Positions 27,006 to 35,643 of a stretch of DNA of 64,000 nt are shown piece after piece. The notes under the pieces were generated by a model. That model had not been told where the DNA came from. It searched no databases and saw nothing but the letters and a program-made list of their open reading frames with translations. Source of the DNA: JAIVJZ01 sp035645695. GTDB lineage: Bacteria; Acidobacteriota; Blastocatellia; Pyrinomonadales; Pyrinomonadaceae. The DNA is taken from positions 35,154 through 99,153 of the forward strand of contig DASQMC010000063.1 of assembly GCA_035645695.1 (NCBI GenBank). Reading direction: 5' to 3'. The position numbers were made by a program, and so were the translations under genes. Numbering within the stretch: the first letter of the stretch is position 1; the number at the start of each line of letters is the position of its first letter.

Positions 27006-27941
27006 TCAAGGTATGGGCGAGGTGTCGTCTTCCATGCCGGGGAGGGTCTTGTCGTCTTCGAGGGCGGCGAGTTCGACGGTGATCGGTTCGAGGGCGGAGG
27101 CGGTGAGTTCTTCGCCGTCGAATCGCGCGAGGACGACCGTGATGTTGTCTTCGCCGCCGCGCTTGTTGGCCTCTTTGATGAGGGCGTCGCAGGCCGCGGC
27201 GAGGTCGCCGTGGCTATCGGCGACGATCTGGAGCATCTCTTCGGCGCGCATCTTGCCGGAAAGCCCGTCGCTACAGAGCAGCATGATGTCGCCGCGCTGG
27301 AGGCGGACGCGCGAGATGACGGGCGTCAGATCGCTCTGCGCGCCGAGCGCCTGAAGGATGACGTTGCGGAACATGTGCGTCTCGGCGTCTTCCTCTGTGA
27401 TCTGGCCGACATCGACGAGTTGCTGCACGAGGGATTGATCCTTGGTCGCCAGTTTGATCTCGTCGCCGCGAATGACGTAGGCGCGGCTGTCGCCGACCTG
27501 AACGAAGTCCATCGAGTGCCCGGAGATGGCGGCGGCGGTGAGCGTCGCGCCCATGCCGCTGCAACGCGGGTCTTCGAGGCTCTTGCGGTGGATGGCGTAG
27601 TTGGCGTAGCCGGTGGCGTTGCGCAGGCAATCGACGAGGGCGACGGGCGCACCCTGATCGTCCGTTTTGTGCTCGTCGTCTTCGGTCAACATCTCGCGCA
27701 CGCTATCGACGGCCATCCGGCTCGCCACGTCGCCGGCGAGCGCGCCGCCCATCCCGTCCGAGACGATGAGCACCAGCCCCTCGCCGCCCACTTCAAAACT
27801 TCGGATTCCCTCGGGCGGCTCGGCCAGGCCGTCCGAACCGCTCCAACTCGCTCCCGAAGCGAGATCGAGCACGAGGAAGTTGTCCTCGTTGCCTTGCCGG
27901 ACGCGGCCGACATCGGTTTGTGCGTGTAGCTCGACGAACAT
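27006..27941 (-). CDS. PP2C-type serine/threonine phosphatase
   Basis: 311 aa from ATG 27941. All metal-binding motifs are present: RVRQGNEDNFLVLD, LVLIVSDGMGGALAGDVASR, VQVGDSRAYVIRGDEIKLATKDQSLV, IMLLCSDGLSGKM, and KRGGEDNITVVLARF. Stp1/PrpC-like enzymes reverse Hanks-type kinase phosphorylation, and a Hanks-type kinase gene lies 5 kb away (33127). There is no Shine-Dalgarno; a heptad hairpin arm ends 5 nt upstream of the ATG. Confidence 0.93.
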   Translation of the reverse strand: MFVELHAQTDVGRVRQGNEDNFLVLDLASGASWSGSDGLAEPPEGIRSFEVGGEGLVLIVSDGMGGALAGDVASRMAVDSVREMLTEDDEHKTDDQGAPVALVDCLRNATGYANYAIHRKSLEDPRCSGMGATLTAAAISGHSMDFVQVGDSRAYVIRGDEIKLATKDQSLVQQLVDVGQITEEDAETHMFRNVILQALGAQSDLTPVISRVRLQRGDIMLLCSDGLSGKMRAEEMLQIVADSHGDLAAACDALIKEANKRGGEDNITVVLARFDGEELTASALEPITVELAALEDDKTLPGMEDDTSPIP

Positions 27942-27946
27942 AAGCA

Positions 27947-28031
27947 AGTGACAGGTGACAGGTGACGGGTGACAGGTGATAAGACAATCAAGAGTTTATC
28001 TTGTCACCTGTCACCTGTCACCTGTCACTTA
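27947..28031. repeat. GTGACAG heptad hairpin
   Basis: The left arm (from 27947) reads AA, GTGACAG, GTGACAG, GTGACGG, GTGACA. The right arm ends at 28031 and, on the minus strand, reads TTAA, GTGACAG, GTGACAG, GTGACAG, GTGACA. The stop codon of the upstream PLP-enzyme gene (28027-28025) is the TGA of the first GTGACAG unit. Confidence 0.9.
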
Positions 28032-29167
28032 ATTTTCCCAAGCGCCTGATCGAGATCGGCGATGATGTCGTCCACGTCTTCGAGGCCGACGGAGATGCGC
28101 ACGAGGCCGTCGGTGATGCCGAGGCGGGCGCGCGTTTCGGGAAGCACGGAGGCGTGCGTCATGGTCGCAGGGTGCGAGATTAAGGTCTCAACCGCGCCGA
28201 GACTTTCGGCGAGCGTGCAGAGCAGCACGCCTTCGAGCACGGCGCGCGCGTTCGCGAGCGAACCGACATCGAAGGCCACCATACCGCCGAAACCGCGCTG
28301 TTGCCGCTTCGCCAGATCGTGCTGGCGGTGCGAGAGCGACCCCGGATAGTAGAGCTTCTCGACCTTCGGGTGCTCTTCGAGAAAGGCGGCGACGGCGCGG
28401 CCGTTCCGGTCGTGCTGCTCCATGCGCAGGGCGAGCGTCTTCGTGCCGCGCATGATGAGCCACGAGTCGAAGGGCGAGAGGATCGCGCCCACGCTGTTCT
28501 GGATGAACTTGAGCCACTCGGCGTCCTGCTCGTCGTTCAGGACGACCACGCCGCCGACGCTGTCCGAATGGCCGTTCAGATATTTCGTCGTCGAGTGCAG
28601 CACGATGTCCACGCCGAACTCAAGCGGGCGTTGCAGGTAGGGCGAAAGGAACGTGTTGTCGCACACGACCCGCGCGCCGCGCGCGTGCGCGATGTCGGAG
28701 ACGGCTTGCAGGTCAGTCACCATCATCACGGGGTTGGTCGGCGTCTCGACGAAGACCATCCGCGTGTTGTCGCGAATCGCGGCCTCGACGTTCGACGCGT
28801 CCGACGTGTCAACGTAGGTAAACTCGATGCCGTAGTTCGAGAGCACGCGCGAGAAAAGGCGATAGGTGCCGCCGTAGGTGTTATCGGAGACGACGACGTG
28901 GTCGCCCGCCCGCACGAGGCGCAGCGTCGCATCGATGGCGGCCATGCCGGATGCGAAAGCGTAGCCGAAGCGTGCGCCTTCGAGGGCGGCGATGTTCTGT
29001 TCGAGAGCGAGGCGCGTGGGGTTCTGCGTGCGCGCGTACTCGAAGCCTTTGTGCTTGCCGAGTCCCTCCTGCGCGTAGGTCGAAGTTTGATAGATCGGCA
29101 CGGAGACCGCGCCGGTCGTCGCGTCAGGCTCCTGCCCAGCGTGAATTGCCGTAGTTTGAAATCCCAT
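28025..29167 (-). CDS. Cystathionine gamma-synthase/lyase-type PLP enzyme
   Basis: 380 aa from ATG 29167. Cys/Met-metabolism PLP family: FQTTAIHAGQEPDATTGAVSVPIYQTSTY at the start, the cofactor loop ALEGARFGYAFASGMAAI, VVCDNTFLSPYLQRPLEFGVDIVLHSTTKYLNGHSD with the PLP lysine in STTKYLNGH, and LGAVETLISHPATMTHASVLPE near the C-terminus. Sequence alone does not separate synthase (metB) from lyase (metC/mccB). Confidence 0.92.
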   Translation of the reverse strand: MGFQTTAIHAGQEPDATTGAVSVPIYQTSTYAQEGLGKHKGFEYARTQNPTRLALEQNIAALEGARFGYAFASGMAAIDATLRLVRAGDHVVVSDNTYGGTYRLFSRVLSNYGIEFTYVDTSDASNVEAAIRDNTRMVFVETPTNPVMMVTDLQAVSDIAHARGARVVCDNTFLSPYLQRPLEFGVDIVLHSTTKYLNGHSDSVGGVVVLNDEQDAEWLKFIQNSVGAILSPFDSWLIMRGTKTLALRMEQHDRNGRAVAAFLEEHPKVEKLYYPGSLSHRQHDLAKRQQRGFGGMVAFDVGSLANARAVLEGVLLCTLAESLGAVETLISHPATMTHASVLPETRARLGITDGLVRISVGLEDVDDIIADLDQALGKIK

Positions 29168-29332
29168 AACTTCGTAAATGGCGGAGGCGGATGGCACAGG
29201 CCAGCACCGTCAAAGGCTCGGACGCGAATCCGCAGGAGCCGCCCTGTTCACCCTGAAATCATAGCTGAAAAACTTTGCGCATCGTAGCCCGCAGAATGTG
29301 CCGTGTCAAACCGCTCAAAGGTACAGGGAACA

Positions 29333-29430
29333 GGGTAAAGGGTAAAGGGGAAGGGGGAAAGGGAGGAGAGCGAATACGCGGCGACGGCGACGGCTTAATA
29401 CCTTTCCCCTTTTCCCCTTACCCTTTACCC
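29333..29430. repeat. GGGTAAA-type heptad hairpin in a divergent promoter region
   Basis: The left arm 29333-29362 (GGGTAAA, GGGTAAA, GGGGAAG, GGGGAAA, GG) and right arm 29401-29430 pair over 30 nt with three mismatches, around a 38-nt loop. It lies between the PLP-enzyme gene (-) and kdsB (+), which diverge. It is the same family as 26828-27004, and the only one between divergent genes apart from the smaller element at 25305. Confidence 0.85.
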
Positions 29431-29478
29431 ACGCTTTTCATTGACACTCACGGGCGCGACGGTCTATCTTGCAATCCC

Positions 29479-30300
29479 GTGAACCACACGGACTCGCCAG
29501 ACCAAATTTCCGCCATCGCCGTCATCCCCGCGCGCTTCAACTCGACCCGGCTTCCCGGCAAACCTCTGCTCGACATCTGCGGGCGACCCATGATCGTGCG
29601 CGTCTGCGAACGCGCGCACGCGGCCGCAAACATCTCCCGCGTGCTCGTTGCCACGGACGACGAGCGCATCGCACAGGCCGTCAGCGCCGCCGGTTACGAG
29701 GCGTTGATGACGCGCGCGGATCATCCAAGCGGCAGCGACCGGCTCGCCGAAGCCACCGCCGCGCTCGGAGAGGATTTCGACATCGTCGTCAACGTGCAGG
29801 GCGACGAGCCGCTAATCTCGCCGCGCGCCATCGAACGCGCCGTCGCGGCCTTGCGGGAAGACACGGAGGCCGCCTGCGCGACGACGTGCGAGACGGTCGG
29901 CAGCGCGGACGACGTGTTGAGTTCGGACGTGGTCAAAGTCGTCTCGGACGGGCGGGGGCGCGCTCTCTATTTTTCGCGGTCGGCGATTCCATACCCGCGC
30001 GAAGCGGCGCGCAAGTTCGGCTCGCTCGTGGCCGCGCTCGAAGCCGAACCTGCCCTGCTCGGCGTCTTTCGCAAGCACACGGGGCTTTATGCGTACCGCC
30101 GCGCCTTTTTGTTAGAATACGCGCGCTGGCCTCAGTCCGCGCTCGAACGCGCCGAATCGCTCGAACAACTGCGCATGCTCGAACACGGCGCGCGTATCCG
30201 CGTGGTGGAAACGGACGAGACCTCAATCGGCGTGGACACGCCCGAAGACCTCGAACGCGTGCGCGCGCTGTTCGCCGCCGGCGGTTTGAAAGAAAGGTAG
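29479..30300 (+). CDS. kdsB: 3-deoxy-manno-octulosonate cytidylyltransferase
   Basis: Activates Kdo as CMP-Kdo for lipopolysaccharide inner core synthesis. 273 aa from GTG 29479. Signatures: AVIPARFNSTRLPGKPLLDICGRPMIVRVCERA, VLVATDDERI, HPSGSDRLAEA, FDIVVNVQGDEPLISP, ALYFSRSAIPYPRE and HTGLYAYRRAFLLEYARWPQS. kdsA and kdsC are 4.5-8 kb downstream on the same strand. The start is not firmly fixed; upstream frame extension runs into the hairpin arm. Confidence 0.94.
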   Translation: MNHTDSPDQISAIAVIPARFNSTRLPGKPLLDICGRPMIVRVCERAHAAANISRVLVATDDERIAQAVSAAGYEALMTRADHPSGSDRLAEATAALGEDFDIVVNVQGDEPLISPRAIERAVAALREDTEAACATTCETVGSADDVLSSDVVKVVSDGRGRALYFSRSAIPYPREAARKFGSLVAALEAEPALLGVFRKHTGLYAYRRAFLLEYARWPQSALERAESLEQLRMLEHGARIRVVETDETSIGVDTPEDLERVRALFAAGGLKER

Positions 30301-30309
30301 TCCTCATAC

Positions 30310-30804
30310 ATGACCAACGAAGAGATGGAACGCGCCATTGAGTTTCTAGTCAAGAGTCAGGCCGCATTCGACGCGCGGCAGGCCGCTTTCGATGTGCAGT
30401 TGAAACAGAACGCCTAGCAAATCGCCGAGACCGGCAGACAGTTACAGATTTACGCGGAAACGCAATCGGAGTTTATTCAGATCGTGACCGAGAGCATGAA
30501 GCAACTGGGGGAGAGCATGAAGCGACTGGACGAGGCTCAGGCGCGCTCTGACGCGCAGGTCGCCGAGTCGCGCGCACGCACCGACGCGCAGATCGCCGAG
30601 ACGCGCGAGCGGGCGGAGGCACAGATCGCCGAATCACGCACGCGTACTGACGCGCGGATCGCCGAGTCGAATGCACGATGCGACGCGAGGATCGCGGAGT
30701 CGAATGCGCGCTTGAACGAAAAGATTGCGGATACGAACGCGCGGCTGGATCGTTTGGCGGCGATAGTCGAGCGTAACATCAAGGGCGGCAACGGCGCGTC
30801 CTGA
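30310..30804 (+). pseudogene. Coiled-coil protein gene with an in-frame amber codon
   Basis: From ATG 30310 one reading frame encodes MTNEEMERAIEFLVKSQAAF ... QLKQNA, meets TAG at 30415-30417, and continues in the same frame to 30804 (ending ERNIKGGNGAS). Residues on both sides form one amphipathic helix, so this is a single gene broken by one base change, plausibly from a CAG or GAG codon. A shorter product could start at GTG 30484 (106 aa). The C-terminal part is a hendecad coiled coil (AESRARTDAQI repeats). I recall similar MTNEEM-type proteins as a repeated family in related genomes; function unknown. Confidence 0.7.
30538..30753 (+). repeat. 33-nt tandem repeats encoding an 11-residue coiled coil
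   Basis: About six imperfect 33-nt units encode SRARTDAQIAE, TRERAEAQIAE, SRTRTDARIAE, SNARCDARIAE, SNARLNEKIAD and TNARLDRL. The 11-residue period suits a straight or right-handed coiled coil. Confidence 0.85.
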
Positions 30805-30879
30805 AATTGTTTTCGGCAGGCGCGAGCATGGCGGCCGTGTTTGCCCTGTCGCCGTATCTTTCGCCTGTCGCCGTATCTT

Positions 30880-31200
30880 ATGAACGACTGGATCGGGTTG
30901 GCGTTCATCCTGTTGATTATCTTGGGCGGCCTGTTCGCGGCTTCGCGGCTCGGCGCGCCGCCGAAGGAGATTTCGCAGGAAGAGTATGAGCGGCGCGCGA
31001 GGGAAGGCGCGTACACGCGCGCGGGGATGTTCGCCTTGCAGCAGTTGTTACACCCGAAGGCGGCGCGCGCCGTCGAGGTGCAGCAGGATTTGAAGCACGG
31101 TTACTATAACAGGAAGAAAATTCCGGGCGAGGGCGACGAAGAGACCGAGCCGGTCGCGGGCAGGTCGAGTTCGTCAAACACCGAGGAGAGAGATGCCTAA
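30880..31200 (+). CDS. Small single-pass membrane protein
   Basis: 106 aa from ATG 30880. Residues 3-22 (DWIGLAFILLIILGGLFAAS) form one membrane helix. The cytoplasmic remainder is charged (EISQEEYERRAREGAYTRAGMFALQQLLHPKAARAVEVQQDLKHGYYNRKKIPGEGD). Family not recognised. It overlaps the pyrG start by 8 nt, so translation of the two is likely coupled. A 15-nt direct repeat (30845-30859, 30864-30878) precedes the start. Confidence 0.65.
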   Translation: MNDWIGLAFILLIILGGLFAASRLGAPPKEISQEEYERRAREGAYTRAGMFALQQLLHPKAARAVEVQQDLKHGYYNRKKIPGEGDEETEPVAGRSSSSNTEERDA

Positions 31201-32902
31201 ATATATTTTCGTTACGGGTGGGGTGGTTTCGAGTCTGGGGAAAGGTCTCGCGGCGTCGTCCATCGGTTGCTTGCTCGAAGCGCGCGGCCTGACCGTCACG
31301 CTCATGAAACTCGACCCTTACATCAACGTCGATCCCGGCACGATGTCGCCCTTCCAGCACGGCGAGGTCTTCGTCACGGACGACGGAGCGGAGACCGACC
31401 TCGACCTCGGCCACTACGAGCGTTTCACGCACGCACGCCTCACGCGCGCCAATAACTGGACGACGGGGCGCATCTATCTCTCCGTCATCGAAAAGGAGCG
31501 GCGCGGCGATTATCTCGGCAAGACCATACAGGTCATCCCGCACATCACGGACGAGATCAAAAAGGCCGTGCGCGTGGTGGCCGAAAAGGACGGCGTCGAT
31601 GTCGTGATCGTCGAGATCGGGGGCACGGTCGGCGACATCGAGAGTTTGCCGTTCCTCGAAGCCATACGCCAGATGGGCAACGAGGAAGCGAAGGATGGAG
31701 CGCGCGGCGCGATCTTCGTCCATCTCACGCTCGTCCCTTTCATCGCCGCCGCCGGCGAACTCAAGACCAAGCCGACGCAACATTCCGTGCGCGAACTGCG
31801 CGAGATCGGCATCGCCGCCGACGTGTTGCTCTGTCGCTCCGACCGGAACCTCTCGCGCGACCTGCGCGGCAAGATCGCGCTTTTCTGCAACGTCACGGAG
31901 CGCGCCGTGATCACCGCCGAAGACGTGGACACGATCTATCACGTGCCGCTCGCCTTTCACGAACAGGGACTCGACGAGTTGATCGTCGAATCACTCGGCC
32001 TGCAAAAACGCACCACCGGCACAGACCTCACGCGCTGGCGCGAACTCGTCGCGACGATTCGCGAACCGGCGGCGGGCGCAGTCACCATCGGCATCGTCGG
32101 GAAGTACGTCGAGTTGGAGGATTCCTACAAATCCCTGCGCGAGGCTCTGACGCACGGCGGCGTCGCCAACAACGTGCGCGTGAACGTGCGCTGGGTCGAG
32201 TCGGAGAAGTTGATGGGGGAAAATTTCGAGGAACGCCTGCGCGACTTCGACGCCATCCTCGTGCCCGGCGGCTTCGGCGTGCGCGGCGTGGCCGGGATGA
32301 TCCGCGCCATCAACTATGCGCGCCGCAGCAACACGCCCTACTTCGGCATCTGCCTCGGCATGCAAACGGCCGTCATCGAATACGCACGCGCCGTGTGCGG
32401 GCTGGCGAACGCGGACTCGACCGAGTTTGACCCGGCAACGCCCTACCCGGTCATCTTCAAACTGCGCGACCTCGTCGGCGTCGAGGAACTCGGCGGGACG
32501 ATGCGGCTCGGCTCGTGGCAATGCAAACTCGCGCCCGCGAGCCTCGCGCGCGAGGTTTACGGCGGCGCGCCTGAGATCGCCGAGCGCCACCGACACCGAT
32601 ACGAGTTCAACCCGGAGTTTCGCGAAACGCTGGAACGCGCTGGACTCGTCTTCAGCGGCGAATCCCCGGACGGCCGTTTCGTCGAGATGGTCGAACTCCC
32701 GCGCGAGGCGCATCCGTGGTTCCTCGGCTGCCAGTTCCACCCCGAATACAAATCAAAGCCGCTCGACGCACATCCCCTCTTCAACTCTTTCGTCCGCGCC
32801 GCGCTCGAAAATCGCCTGCGCAACGAAACGACCATGGAAGAACCGCTCGAACCCGAACTGAGCGCCGCCTCGCACCGCATCGGCGTCGCCGGAGACGACT
32901 AA
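31193..32902 (+). CDS. pyrG: CTP synthase
   Basis: Makes CTP from UTP, ATP and glutamine. 569 aa. N-terminal synthetase domain: KYIFVTGGVVSSLGKGLAASSIGCLLEARG, MKLDPYINVDPGTMSPFQHGEVFVTDDGAETDLDLGHYERF, EIGGTVGDIESLPFLEA. C-terminal glutaminase domain: ILVPGGFGVRG, the catalytic cysteine in FGICLGMQTAVIEYAR, and the His/Glu pair in CQFHPEYKSKP. There is a short acidic C-terminal extension (EEPLEPELSAASHRIGVAGDD). It is followed 4 nt after the stop by a 35-bp perfect heptad hairpin. Confidence 0.98.
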   Translation: MPKYIFVTGGVVSSLGKGLAASSIGCLLEARGLTVTLMKLDPYINVDPGTMSPFQHGEVFVTDDGAETDLDLGHYERFTHARLTRANNWTTGRIYLSVIEKERRGDYLGKTIQVIPHITDEIKKAVRVVAEKDGVDVVIVEIGGTVGDIESLPFLEAIRQMGNEEAKDGARGAIFVHLTLVPFIAAAGELKTKPTQHSVRELREIGIAADVLLCRSDRNLSRDLRGKIALFCNVTERAVITAEDVDTIYHVPLAFHEQGLDELIVESLGLQKRTTGTDLTRWRELVATIREPAAGAVTIGIVGKYVELEDSYKSLREALTHGGVANNVRVNVRWVESEKLMGENFEERLRDFDAILVPGGFGVRGVAGMIRAINYARRSNTPYFGICLGMQTAVIEYARAVCGLANADSTEFDPATPYPVIFKLRDLVGVEELGGTMRLGSWQCKLAPASLAREVYGGAPEIAERHRHRYEFNPEFRETLERAGLVFSGESPDGRFVEMVELPREAHPWFLGCQFHPEYKSKPLDAHPLFNSFVRAALENRLRNETTMEEPLEPELSAASHRIGVAGDD

Positions 32903-32906
32903 AAGA

Positions 32907-32987
32907 AAGTAGGAACGCGGAACGATGAACGATGAAGTAAAGACAAGTTGCTTTTACTTCATCGTTCATCGTTCCGCGTTCCTACTT
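32907..32987. repeat. Perfect 35-bp heptad hairpin (GAACGCG/GAACGAT)
   Basis: Arms 32907-32941 and 32953-32987 are perfectly complementary over 35 nt around an 11-nt loop. Each arm is AAGTAG, GAACGCG, GAACGAT, GAACGAT, GAAGTAA, A. It is the most perfect stem in the window, directly after pyrG. Confidence 0.95.
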
Positions 32988-33040
32988 CATCCTTATTCTT
33001 CCCCCTGTACATTTCGGCCGGGAAACCGGACAATAAAAGA

Positions 33041-33118
33041 CGTGAATCGTGAATCGTGAATCGTGAATAGAGAAAAGCAGGGTCTTCTCTATTCGCGATT
33101 TACGATTCACGATTCACG
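33041..33118. repeat. CGTGAAT heptad hairpin
   Basis: The left arm 33041-33074 holds four CGTGAAT units then AGAGAA. The right arm 33085-33118 pairs with two mismatches over 34 nt, around a 10-nt loop. It is a second hairpin, of different unit, only 53 nt after the pyrG one, and it ends 8 nt before the kinase ATG. Confidence 0.93.
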
Positions 33119-33126
33119 AGTAAACC

Positions 33127-34722
33127 ATGCTTCATTGTCCCACATGCGGTCGGTTGTTCGAGGCGGGCGTGCGGGTGTGTCCGCACGACGGCGCGACTCT
33201 GCGCGCCGACTCGACCATCGCCGTGCCCATGCTCTCCGACCCGCTCATCGGGCGCGTGCTGGACGACAAATATCGTCTGGACAGCCGTCTCGGCGAGGGC
33301 GGGATGGGGACCGTCTATCGCGCGACGCACCTGTTGATCGACCGCCCGGTGGCCGTGAAAGTCCTGCACCAGCGTTTCGTCGAAGACGAGGCGGCGCAGG
33401 AACGCTTCCGGCGCGAGGCGCGCGCCGCCGGTCGCCTACGCCACACGAACGCCGTCACGGTGACGGATTTCGGGCGTACCACGGACGGCTTCGTCTACAT
33501 CGTCATGGAGTTGCTCGAAGGGCGAAATCTGCGCGAGGCGCTCGCCTTCGAGTCGCCGATGGAGAGCGGGCGCGCCGTCGCGTTGATGTTGCAGGTGGCG
33601 GCGGCCGTGGAGGCCGCGCACGAAAGCGGCGTCATCCACCGCGACCTCAAACCGGCCAACATCTTCATCGTCGAGCCGAAGAACTCGCCGCCCCTCGTCA
33701 AAGTGCTGGACTTCGGCATCGCCAAACTCGCCGCCGACTCGGGCAACGACTCGGAGCAGCAGGCGCTTACGCTGACGGGCGTGATGATCGGCACGCCGCG
33801 TTACATGTCGCCCGAACAATGCGACGGCGCGCGCCTGACGCCCGCCGCCGACGTGTACAGCCTCGGCATCATTCTCTACGAGATGTTCACCGGCTCGACC
33901 CCCTTCACGGGCGCGTCGCCGCTCGCCGTCGCGCTGCAACATTCATCGAAGCCGCCGCGCCGCCCGACCGAGTTGGTGGCAAACATTCCCCTTGAACTCG
34001 AACGCGTCGTGCTGCACGCGCTCGAAAAAAATCCCCTGAATCGTCCGCCCAACGCCGCCGCGTTCCGAAGCGAACTTTTAACGGCGGCGAAACTCGCCGG
34101 GATCACACGGCAGCACGATTATCTCCTGGGCGGCGAGTTTGAAAACGGGAATCGCGCGGGCGAGCCGACCGGCCGGTTCGTGCTCGGCGAAACTTCGGGC
34201 GGGCAGGGCAAGGGGAAAACAAACGACACGACGAAGCTTTCCGATGCGACGCGCAGGCAGGCGTCGCAAACCGGCAACGTCGCGCACGCGGCGGCCACGG
34301 ACGCTTTCGCGCTCTCCGCCGCGCCCGCCGCACACCAGACGGTGCCGCCGGTCACGCGCGTCAGAATCCTGTTGCAGGACAAAGGCACTCTGTTCGACAG
34401 GCTGAGACGGCCGCCCGTCCTGTTGGCGTCGGCTGTAGTGTTTCTGGGGATGGTCGTCGGCCTCACGGCGTTCGTCAGGACGCGCGACAACGCGGCAGTC
34501 CCGGTCGAGAACGCGATCCTCGCCGCGACGCCCACACCTACGCCCGCGCCCACGACCGAAGCGACGCCGACGCCTATGCCGGAAGGAAACACGAACAGAA
34601 GGGCGCAGCCCGTCGTCAGGAGGGAGCGCGCGAACCGAGCGGTCAGCCCGCCCAAAGAGAAGAAGGGGTCGAAAGTCGGCTCGGCCTTCAAGAAATTAAA
34701 GAAAGTTTTGAACCCGTTTTAG
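33127..34722 (+). CDS. Hanks-type serine/threonine protein kinase
   Basis: 531 aa. An N-terminal zinc-ribbon-like module (CPTC at 4-7, CPHDG at 18-22) precedes the kinase domain (about 48-320): glycine loop LGEGGMGTVYRA, ATP lysine 78 in VAVKVL, HRDLKPANI with catalytic Asp173, DFG at 195-197, and GTPRYMSPEQ in the activation segment. One membrane helix follows (about 431-454, VLLASAVVFLGMVVGLTAF), then a Pro/Thr and basic extracytoplasmic tail. There is no Shine-Dalgarno before the ATG. The PP2C phosphatase at 27006 is a plausible antagonist. Confidence 0.95.
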   Translation: MLHCPTCGRLFEAGVRVCPHDGATLRADSTIAVPMLSDPLIGRVLDDKYRLDSRLGEGGMGTVYRATHLLIDRPVAVKVLHQRFVEDEAAQERFRREARAAGRLRHTNAVTVTDFGRTTDGFVYIVMELLEGRNLREALAFESPMESGRAVALMLQVAAAVEAAHESGVIHRDLKPANIFIVEPKNSPPLVKVLDFGIAKLAADSGNDSEQQALTLTGVMIGTPRYMSPEQCDGARLTPAADVYSLGIILYEMFTGSTPFTGASPLAVALQHSSKPPRRPTELVANIPLELERVVLHALEKNPLNRPPNAAAFRSELLTAAKLAGITRQHDYLLGGEFENGNRAGEPTGRFVLGETSGGQGKGKTNDTTKLSDATRRQASQTGNVAHAAATDAFALSAAPAAHQTVPPVTRVRILLQDKGTLFDRLRRPPVLLASAVVFLGMVVGLTAFVRTRDNAAVPVENAILAATPTPTPAPTTEATPTPMPEGNTNRRAQPVVRRERANRAVSPPKEKKGSKVGSAFKKLKKVLNPF

Positions 34723-34773
34723 AGCGTCCGCCGACAAGCGGAGTAATATCTTTTGCCGCGTAGTGTTCATCTT

Positions 34774-35643
34774 ATGTCAACCGAATCAACCGTAAAGTCT
34801 TTTCAAGTGGGCAACGCCACGTTCGGCGACGGCCGTTTAACGATCATCGCGGGGCCGTGCGTGATCGAATCGCCGGAACACGCACTGATGATGGCGCGCG
34901 AGTGCGCGCAGAGGGCGCGCGACGCCGGTCTCGATTACGTCTTCAAGGCGTCTTACGACAAGGCCAACCGCTCGTCGCACGAGAGTTTTCGCGGGGGCGG
35001 GATGCGGGAAGGTCTGGAAGTTCTGCGGCGCGTGAAGGAAGAGTTGGGCGTGCCGGTCGTGACGGACATCCACGATGTTTCGCAGGTCGAGCCGGTGGCG
35101 GAGGTGGCCGACGTGTTGCAGATTCCGGCGTTCCTCTCAAGGCAGACGGATTTGATCGCGGCGGCGGCACGCACGGGGCGCGTCGTGAACGTGAAGAAGG
35201 GGCAATTTCTCGCGCCAGCCGACGCCCGCAACATCGTGCGGAAGGCGCGCGCAGAAGGCTGCGAGCGGCTGCTGCTCACCGAGCGCGGCGTCACCTTCGG
35301 CTACGGAAATCTCGTCGTGGACATGCGCTCGTTTCCCATCATGCGAAGTTTCGGCGCGCCGGTCGTCTTCGACGTGACGCACTCGCTGCAACTGCCGGGC
35401 GGGCTCGGCCATGCAACGGGCGGGCAGTCGGAGTACATCGAACCGCTCGCGCGCGCGGGCGTCGCCTGCGGCGTGGACGCGGTCTTCATGGAAGTGCACG
35501 AGCAGCCGGAGCGCGCCCTCTCCGACGGGCCGAACGCGCTGCCGCTCGCGCGGCTCGCGCCGCTCCTGCACATGCTGCGCGACATACACGAACTCGTCCG
35601 GCCGAACGCCGTCACAAAAAATCAGACACTCGCTCAGGTATGA
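34774..35643 (+). CDS. kdsA: 3-deoxy-8-phosphooctulonate synthase (Kdo8P synthase)
   Basis: Condenses PEP with arabinose-5-phosphate. 289 aa from ATG 34774. Signatures: LTIIAGPCVIESPEHALMMA, YVFKASYDKANRSSHESFRGGGMREGLEVL, VVTDIHDVSQ, ADVLQIPAFLSRQTDLIAAAA, VNVKKGQFLAP, LTERGVTFGYGNLVVDMRS, VVFDVTHSLQLPGG and VFMEVHEQPERALSDGPNALPL. The stop overlaps the next start as ATGA. Confidence 0.97.
   Translation: MSTESTVKSFQVGNATFGDGRLTIIAGPCVIESPEHALMMARECAQRARDAGLDYVFKASYDKANRSSHESFRGGGMREGLEVLRRVKEELGVPVVTDIHDVSQVEPVAEVADVLQIPAFLSRQTDLIAAAARTGRVVNVKKGQFLAPADARNIVRKARAEGCERLLLTERGVTFGYGNLVVDMRSFPIMRSFGAPVVFDVTHSLQLPGGLGHATGGQSEYIEPLARAGVACGVDAVFMEVHEQPERALSDGPNALPLARLAPLLHMLRDIHELVRPNAVTKNQTLAQV

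Noticed and set aside
23172..33118. Heptad repeats as CRISPR arrays
   Set aside because: There are no spacers; units are contiguous, 7 nt long and inverted, and no cas genes are present.
34857..35639. In-frame upstream extension of the M1-like gene through kdsA
   Set aside because: It would overlap kdsA out of frame and hide the clear signal peptide that starts at 35640.
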